From Saccharothrix espanaensis DSM 44229 (GTDB taxonomy: Bacteria > Actinomycetota > Actinomycetes > Mycobacteriales > Pseudonocardiaceae), in the NCBI RefSeq assembly GCF_000328705.1, contig NC_019673.1, forward strand, positions 1,302,001 to 1,366,000: a stretch of DNA of 64,000 nucleotides, read 5' to 3'. The position numbers were made by a program, and so were the translations under genes. Positions 59,686 through 64,000 of this stretch are shown piece by piece; the stretch's first letter is position 1; each line of letters opens with the position of its first letter. Under the pieces are notes generated by a model, which did no database searches, was not told the origin of the DNA, and was given only the letters and a program-made list of their open reading frames with translations.

Positions 59686-60249
59686 CTATGCCGGGTTGTC
59701 GCTGACCAGCCCGAGCGCGCTCAGCCGCACCGCGAACGGCTCCACCAGCGCGATCACGTCGTCGCCCTCGGACACCGCGACCTCCTCGTAGCGGCCGTCG
59801 CGCAGCGCCAGGCAGCGCAGCGACGGCAGGTCTGGGTCGACCAGCCAGTAGTGCGGGCAGCCCGCCTGCTCCAGCTTCACCCGCTTGAGCTCCAGGTCCA
59901 GCGTGCGGGTGCGGGGCGAGTGCACCTCCACGGCCAGTACCGGCGGCCCGACCAGCGCGCGGGAGGTGAACGCCTCGCGGTCGCCGACCACCACGTCCGG
60001 GATGAACACGGTGTCGTCGGCCAGCACCACGTCCACCGGGGCGGGCAGCACCTCCCAGTCCGGCGGGCAGACCGCGGTCAGCGCGATCACCAGCCGGGCG
60101 ACGGCGCGCTGGTGCACGGGGCGGGGTGAAGGGCTCACCAGGAGCACCCCGTCCACGAGCTCGTAGCGCCGACCGTCATCGGGCATCGACTCCAGGTCCA
60201 CCCACGTCAGCGGCCTACCGCTGTCGGACGCGGGGGGTACACCCGTCAT
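59686..60249 (-). CDS. Uma2-family (DUF820) endonuclease-like protein
   Basis: A 187-aa PD-(D/E)xK-fold protein of the Uma2 family. The N-terminal signature is LESMPDDGRRYELVDGVLLV near residues 19-38, and the catalytic-type residues are in VFIPDVVVGDREAF near 81-94 and VLAVEVHSPRTRTLDLELKR near 103-122, with the family's closing YWLVDPDLPSLRCL near 133-146. These small proteins are abundant in actinobacteria and have no settled function. ATG at 60249. It follows the MarR gene's promoter side in the same orientation. Confidence 0.9.
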   Translation of the reverse strand: MTGVPPASDSGRPLTWVDLESMPDDGRRYELVDGVLLVSPSPRPVHQRAVARLVIALTAVCPPDWEVLPAPVDVVLADDTVFIPDVVVGDREAFTSRALVGPPVLAVEVHSPRTRTLDLELKRVKLEQAGCPHYWLVDPDLPSLRCLALRDGRYEEVAVSEGDDVIALVEPFAVRLSALGLVSDNPA

Positions 60250-60475
60250 GGTGCGTGCCTTCCCTCGTAAGGTCCACAACGCGGAGAACGGCCCTGGAGG
60301 TGTAATTACACCCTGAATCACGTCGCACGCACGACTGCGGACGCCCGAACGGCATAGCGCACGAATGCGCACGGGGCGTGCACCACCCGGCGGGCTCGCC
60401 TAGCGTCGCCGGACGTTTCACCTGTTCAGCGCAGCGGAGGGACTGAACGGGCGCACTCGGACGGCTGGCGGAAAA

Positions 60476-61306
60476 ATGAGTGAAATTCGTCCCAACAGCA
60501 TTGAAAGGCAGCTCATGGGGGAGCGCCCGGACATCGATCTGACCAGGCCCAGCGCGGCCCGCGTCTACGACTACTACCTCGGTGGCGCGCACAACTTCGC
60601 GGCCGACCGGGAGATGGCGCGGCAGGCCATCGGCATGTGGCCGGAACTGCCGTTGATCATGCAGGCCAACCGCGCGTTCCTGCGCCGGGCCGTCGAGTAC
60701 TGCGCGGCGCACGGCGTGCACCAGTTCCTGGACCTCGGTTCCGGTATCCCGACCGTGGGCAACGTGCACGAGGTGGCGCGCAACGCCGACCCGACCGCGC
60801 ACGTCGTGTACGTCGACAACGACCCGATCGCGGTCACGTACAGCCGGACCATCCTCGGTGACGACCGGCAGACTTCCGCCGTGCAGGAGGACCTGCGGCA
60901 CCCGGACGCGGTCCTGGCGGCGGTCCGCGACCTGCTCGACCTGTCCCGCCCGGTCGCCGTGATGATGGTGGCGGTGCTGCACTTCGTGACCGACGAGGAC
61001 GGCCCGGCCGACATCGTGGCCGCCTACCGGGACGCGGTGCCGTCCGGGAGCCACCTGGTGATCTCGCACGCGACCCACGACGGCCAGGACACCCAGGCCG
61101 ACACCCACCAGGACCTGTACCGGCAGCGCACCGCGACCCCGATGACCATGCGGTCACACGACCAGGTACTGCGGTTCTTCGACGGGTTCGACGTCGTAGA
61201 GCCCGGTGTGGTGCACCTGCCGCTGTGGCGCCCGGCGTCCCGGGAAGACGTCGGCGACCACCCGGAGCGCTTCGCCGGCCTGGCCGCCGTCGGCCGCAAA
61301 CCCTGA
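60476..61306 (+). CDS. DUF574 SAM-dependent methyltransferase
   Basis: A 276-aa methyltransferase of the DUF574 (methyltransf_19) family, abundant in actinomycetes. The N-terminal signature is DLTRPSAARVYDYYLGGAHNFAADRE near residues 21-46. The SAM motif is QFLDLGSGIPTVGNVHEVAR near 82-101, and the next motif is AHVVYVDNDPIAVTYSR near 108-124. The core methyltransferase region includes VMMVAVLHFVTDED near 161-174. The acceptor is unknown. GGCGGAAAA precedes the ATG. It is an isolated plus-strand gene between two minus-strand genes. Confidence 0.9.
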   Translation: MSEIRPNSIERQLMGERPDIDLTRPSAARVYDYYLGGAHNFAADREMARQAIGMWPELPLIMQANRAFLRRAVEYCAAHGVHQFLDLGSGIPTVGNVHEVARNADPTAHVVYVDNDPIAVTYSRTILGDDRQTSAVQEDLRHPDAVLAAVRDLLDLSRPVAVMMVAVLHFVTDEDGPADIVAAYRDAVPSGSHLVISHATHDGQDTQADTHQDLYRQRTATPMTMRSHDQVLRFFDGFDVVEPGVVHLPLWRPASREDVGDHPERFAGLAAVGRKP

Positions 61307-61356
61307 ACCGGCCCGGAGTCCGCCCTCACGAGCGGACACCGGACCGGCCGTCACGG

Positions 61357-61419
61357 CGTCAGAACCGCACCGCAGTCCGTCAGAACTGCAACGCGGTCCG
61401 TCAGAACTGCAATGCCCAG
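61357..61419. repeat. three tandem 21-bp copies of the protease 3' end
   Basis: Units begin at 61357, 61378 and 61399. On the minus strand each contains TTGCAGTTCTGACGGAC or a close variant. The last copy, 61399-61419, holds the true end of the protease (codons for LQF and the stop). The two extra copies lie directly after it, so the stop codon is present three times. The first copy has diverged most. Confidence 0.85.
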
Positions 61420-62984
61420 GAGTCCAACGTGCCCGTGTCACCCTGGTAGGCGTCGTACACGCGCAGCTTCCACACGCCGTTGGCGACCTGCGCGGTGGCG
61501 TTCACCGGGTACGTGGCCACGATGTCGTCCGCCGAGTCGTTGGATGTGTCCTTGAGCAGGTACGCCGTCCCGTCCGGACCGACGAGGTGCAGGCGCACGT
61601 CACCCCTGTACGTGTGCTTGATGCTCACCTCGACCTTCAACGCCGACGGCGCGTTGCCGGTGAGCCCGCTGGCCGTGATCGGCGACTCGACCGTGGCCAG
61701 GTCCTTGATCGCGAAGTCGGCGGCGTTGTCGAACCGCTTGCCCGGCCCCGGGCCGGGACCGCCACCGTCGTTGTTGTCGATCAGGCTCGCGATCTCGTTG
61801 TTCACCAGCGAGATCCGGGTCCCCCAGTTCGGGCAGCCGCCGAGGTGGTGCAGTGCGATCACCTTGTGCGACGAGCCGGCCAGCACCGGCGAACCGGAGT
61901 TGCCACCCGAGCTGTCGCACTTGTAGCCGGTGTTCACGCCGGACGCGACGACGTCGATCTTGCAGTACGCGCCGCCGTCGCTCTCCTCGTACAGCGACAG
62001 CCGCTTGGGCTTGGTGTCGCCGTGGCCGGGGATGTAGATGCGCTCGCCCGCCTTGGGCTCGCGCACGTCCAGGTAGAGCGTGCCGAACGACTTGATCGAG
62101 TCGAAGTTGTTCACCGAGAACAACGCGTAGTCCAGGGCGCTGAGCGGACTGGACTTGATCAGCTCCAGCCCGCTGACCTTGGTGCCGGGCTTCGGGTTGT
62201 TCCCGCCGCAGGTCGAGCACTGGTAGTCGAACTGGAACTCGCTGGCCCGCAGGTCGGCCGCGCTCTCCATGCAGTGGAAGTTGGTGAGCATCCGGTTGGT
62301 GTTGCCGACCCGCCACGCCGTGCAGTGGCCCAGGCCGTTGAGCAGCTGCCGCGCGACCGCGCCGGACCGGGCGTACTCGGTCGGGTGGTTGGTCTGGTAG
62401 CAGACCACGTCCTTACGCGCGTCCGTGCCGCACACGCTGAGCGTGCCGGGGTTCGCCGCGGCCGTCTCGGCCTGGTTGAAGCCCCGGTAGTAGCTGTCGA
62501 TGCGGACCCCGAACCCCTGTCGGGTCAGGACGGCCGCGTTAGGGCGTTCCTTCGCGGCGTGCAGGGTGACCACGGCGGTGTCGCCGTCGACGGACATCGC
62601 CGCGAAGCCCGTCCGGCCGTGCACGGTGTGCGCGGAGTCGCCGGGGAACGCCGTGGTGGTGGGGTTGCCGTGGTAGGTGTGGACTTCACGGCCGGACGGG
62701 TCGGCGACGGTCACGCGGTCGCCGGGTGCCAGCTTGAGCGACGCGAAGTGCACCTTGACGTAGCTGGAGCCGGGCTCGGTGAGCACCACCTGCCAGGAAC
62801 GGCCGGTGGGCGCGTACCGGAGGGACTCGCTGCGGGACTTCAGCTCACCCGCCTTGGTGACGTGCTCGTTCACGGTCGGTTGTGGTGTTTGTGCGGGTTC
62901 GGCCTGGGCAGGGACCGCAGCCGGTACGGGTGTGGCCAACGCCAGTGCAGCCGCCATCGGCAGTAGCAGGGACCGGATGGACAA
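61401..62984 (-). CDS. secreted trypsin-like protease with C-terminal P domain
   Basis: A 527-aa exported serine protease. A signal peptide covers residues 1-28 (LLLPMAAALALATPVPAAV). A pro-region of about 150 residues precedes a chymotrypsin-fold domain with the triad His in MLTNFHCM near 235, Asp in SALDYALFSV near 285 and Ser in CDSSGGNSGSPVLAG near 365. After a Gly-rich hinge (NNDGGGPGPGPGKR) the last 120 residues form a P (proprotein convertase) domain (AIKDLATVESPIT, IKHTYRGDVRLHLVGPDG, WKLRVYDAYQGDTG). Such enzymes degrade extracellular proteins in soil. TTG start at 62984, with AAGGAGGT five bases upstream. Confidence 0.9.
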   Translation of the reverse strand: MSIRSLLLPMAAALALATPVPAAVPAQAEPAQTPQPTVNEHVTKAGELKSRSESLRYAPTGRSWQVVLTEPGSSYVKVHFASLKLAPGDRVTVADPSGREVHTYHGNPTTTAFPGDSAHTVHGRTGFAAMSVDGDTAVVTLHAAKERPNAAVLTRQGFGVRIDSYYRGFNQAETAAANPGTLSVCGTDARKDVVCYQTNHPTEYARSGAVARQLLNGLGHCTAWRVGNTNRMLTNFHCMESAADLRASEFQFDYQCSTCGGNNPKPGTKVSGLELIKSSPLSALDYALFSVNNFDSIKSFGTLYLDVREPKAGERIYIPGHGDTKPKRLSLYEESDGGAYCKIDVVASGVNTGYKCDSSGGNSGSPVLAGSSHKVIALHHLGGCPNWGTRISLVNNEIASLIDNNDGGGPGPGPGKRFDNAADFAIKDLATVESPITASGLTGNAPSALKVEVSIKHTYRGDVRLHLVGPDGTAYLLKDTSNDSADDIVATYPVNATAQVANGVWKLRVYDAYQGDTGTLDSWALQF

Positions 62985-63113
62985 GGCGCACCTCCTTGGA
63001 AAGGTCGTTTCCGGTGGTGGCGGCGGATCCGGCCAGACCTCGGGTCGAGGCCGGGCCGGACCCGTACGGTCGCACGACCGGAGCCCGCGGCTCCAGCGCC
63101 GAGAGTCCTGATC

Positions 63114-63635
63114 TCACCCGATCCGGGCGCGATACGCCTCGTAGTCCACCTTCACGACCTGGTGCGCCCGCGTCAGCAGGTCCCGCATGACCGTGAGGTC
63201 GATCGGTACGACGTGCAGCGCGCTGCCGTGCGCGTGGGCGCGACAGGTGAGCCAGGCCCGGTCGCCGAAGCGGAACAGGTAGCTCCGGAACCCGAACGTG
63301 ATCTCGCCCCACTCCATGAAGGCGAGCCGCCCGGTGAAGTACTTCGGCAACGCCGAGTCGTCCAGCGAATCGTCGTCCACCTTCTCGTGCAGCACCTTCG
63401 GGTCACGCCCGCCGAACACCGCTTCGTACGGCGTCAGGTCCGGCCAGTCGCGCAGCGCGTCGATCGTGCGGCCGACGGAGAACAGGAAGTGCGGCACGTA
63501 CACCTGGTCGTCGCCGACGGTGAAGTCCACCCCGGTCACGAAGATCCGGATACCGCGCCCACCCCCGTGCACCACGTCGGCCGGTTTCACCACCACCCCG
63601 AACGACGCCCGATCGCCGAAAACAGCCGACCCCAC
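63114..63635 (-). CDS. protein of unknown function (173 aa)
   Basis: A soluble protein of about 173 aa. The GTG at 63635 is preferred because an AGGGGG site lies four bases before it; the frame stays open to a GTG at 63701, and that longer N-terminus (22 residues) is arginine-rich and looks non-native. The body is strand-rich (GVVVKPADVVHG, RIFVTGVDFTVGDDQVYV, WGEITFGFRSYLFRFGDRAW) with a helical end (TVMRDLLTRAHQVVKVDYEA). No known motif or cysteine pattern is visible, and no role can be assigned. It is divergent from the NYN-domain gene by about 190 bases. Confidence 0.7.
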   Translation of the reverse strand: MGSAVFGDRASFGVVVKPADVVHGGGRGIRIFVTGVDFTVGDDQVYVPHFLFSVGRTIDALRDWPDLTPYEAVFGGRDPKVLHEKVDDDSLDDSALPKYFTGRLAFMEWGEITFGFRSYLFRFGDRAWLTCRAHAHGSALHVVPIDLTVMRDLLTRAHQVVKVDYEAYRARIG

Positions 63636-63821
63636 CAGGCCCCCTCGCACCCGTCGACGCCCACCGGCCCGAACACTATCCCCGATGCGCACGCGTCCCA
63701 CCGTGCTGCCCCGATCGGCCGACGTCCGGCGTGGCGAGAAGACGTACGCCGCCGTTCTTCGGGAAGATCAGCAGGGGAGCGGCCGACCCGTGCCCCGCCC
63801 GTCGAGGACAAGGGAACCGGC

Positions 63822-64000
63822 ATGGTCTCGGGCAATGAGAACGCCGCCAAGCTCGCGGTGCTCATCGACGCCGACAACGCGCGGCCCACGATCGCCGAGG
63901 CGCTGCTGGCCGAGGTGGCCAAGTACGGCACGGCGCACGTCAAGCGCGCTTACGGCGACTGGACCGGCACGAGCCTCAAGGGCTGGAAGGACCGGTTGCT
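63822..64000 (+). CDS. NYN-domain (PIN-like) protein, N-terminal part
   Basis: The 5' end of a gene cut by the right edge. From ATG at 63822 it reads MVSGNENAAKLAVLIDADNA, then RPTIAEALLAEVAKYGTAHV and KRAYGDWTGTSLKGWKDRLL. The DADN metal motif and the AxxYGDW segment are the opening of the NYN (LabA/Limkain-b1-like) PIN-fold nuclease domain, usually acting on RNA. The rest of the protein is outside the window. Confidence 0.85.
   Translation, partial: MVSGNENAAKLAVLIDADNARPTIAEALLAEVAKYGTAHVKRAYGDWTGTSLKGWKDRL

Noticed and set aside
61357..61419. Possible CRISPR or att repeat
   Set aside because: Tandem copies without spacers, identical to the end of the protease gene.
63587..63943. Minus-strand 118-codon frame at the right end
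   Set aside because: Antisense to the NYN gene start and lacking a ribosome site or family.

Overview
The window is very GC-rich, with strongly third-position-biased codons and many GTG and TTG starts. It carries actinobacterial hallmarks: an XRE-DUF397 pair, an XRE-SARP-NB-ARC-TPR regulator, a DUF574 methyltransferase, a DUF3558 lipoprotein, an EspG/PPE-type secretion cassette and a fused SecDF. These point to a filamentous actinobacterium, most likely family Pseudonocardiaceae (Saccharothrix/Actinosynnema/Lentzea-like); the family call is an inference from gene content. No rRNA, tRNA, IS element, prophage or CRISPR array was seen. The layout looks like ordinary chromosome-arm sequence rich in regulators and secreted enzymes.

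Layout. 1-5 kb: the end of a HerA-like ATPase, a small secreted protein, a divergent MFS transporter/GlxA-type regulator pair, and a DUF397-XRE pair with a divergent 90-aa gene. 5-11 kb: an AfsR-like regulator, a YdbS/YdbT PH-domain membrane pair and a 48-aa secreted peptide. 11-15 kb: a minus-strand operon of a decayed SDR gene, an acyl-CoA ligase and a LuxR-type TPR regulator, headed by a TetR-like palindrome; then a 67-aa protein and a ferredoxin reductase. 16-19.6 kb: MarR/azoreductase, LysR, and a secreted M64 peptidase. 19.7-25.3 kb: a very strong hairpin, then a TPR-membrane protein, a small secreted protein, fused SecDF, a CPA2 antiporter and a broken Clp-N gene. 25-30.6 kb: an FMN hydroxyacid oxidase, then a four-gene type VII (ESX-like) cassette. 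30.7-35.4 kb: a toroid-like protein, AraC-nitrilase, a secreted GH16 glucanase behind a LacI-type palindrome, and a methyltransferase.

35.5-44 kb: a PolA-like polymerase, a P-loop/TPR protein, and a complete proline catabolic module (proline dehydrogenase, P5C dehydrogenase, PucR regulator). 44-50 kb: desaturase, YidC-like insertase, DUF6412, kinase-like protein, DUF402, and a GAF-regulator/aldehyde dehydrogenase pair. 50-56 kb: a GH20 hexosaminidase behind a DasR-like site, CYTH-CHAD, a relaxase-tail-like coiled-coil protein, a membrane-tethered HNH nuclease, and a lone formyltransferase behind a near-perfect iron box. 56-64 kb: a hairpin plus a 12-codon leader ORF coupled to a 112-aa gene, an amidohydrolase, MarR, Uma2, a DUF574 methyltransferase, a secreted protease with a triplicated 3' end, and the start of a NYN-domain gene.

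Themes: (1) regulators sit beside their likely targets, often with visible operators (iron box, dre-like site, CebR-like palindrome, TetR-like palindrome, MarR-region repeats). (2) Translational coupling by GTGA overlap recurs seven times. (3) Several genes too short for a routine 60-codon cutoff are real or likely (56-aa DUF397, 48-aa secreted peptide, 12-codon leader). (4) Two genes are decayed (SDR, Clp-N). I did not find one unmistakable new large system. The best candidates for something undescribed are the leader/hairpin gene at 56.1-56.6 kb, the ESX-like cassette with its unassigned first gene, and the orphan iron-regulated formyltransferase.
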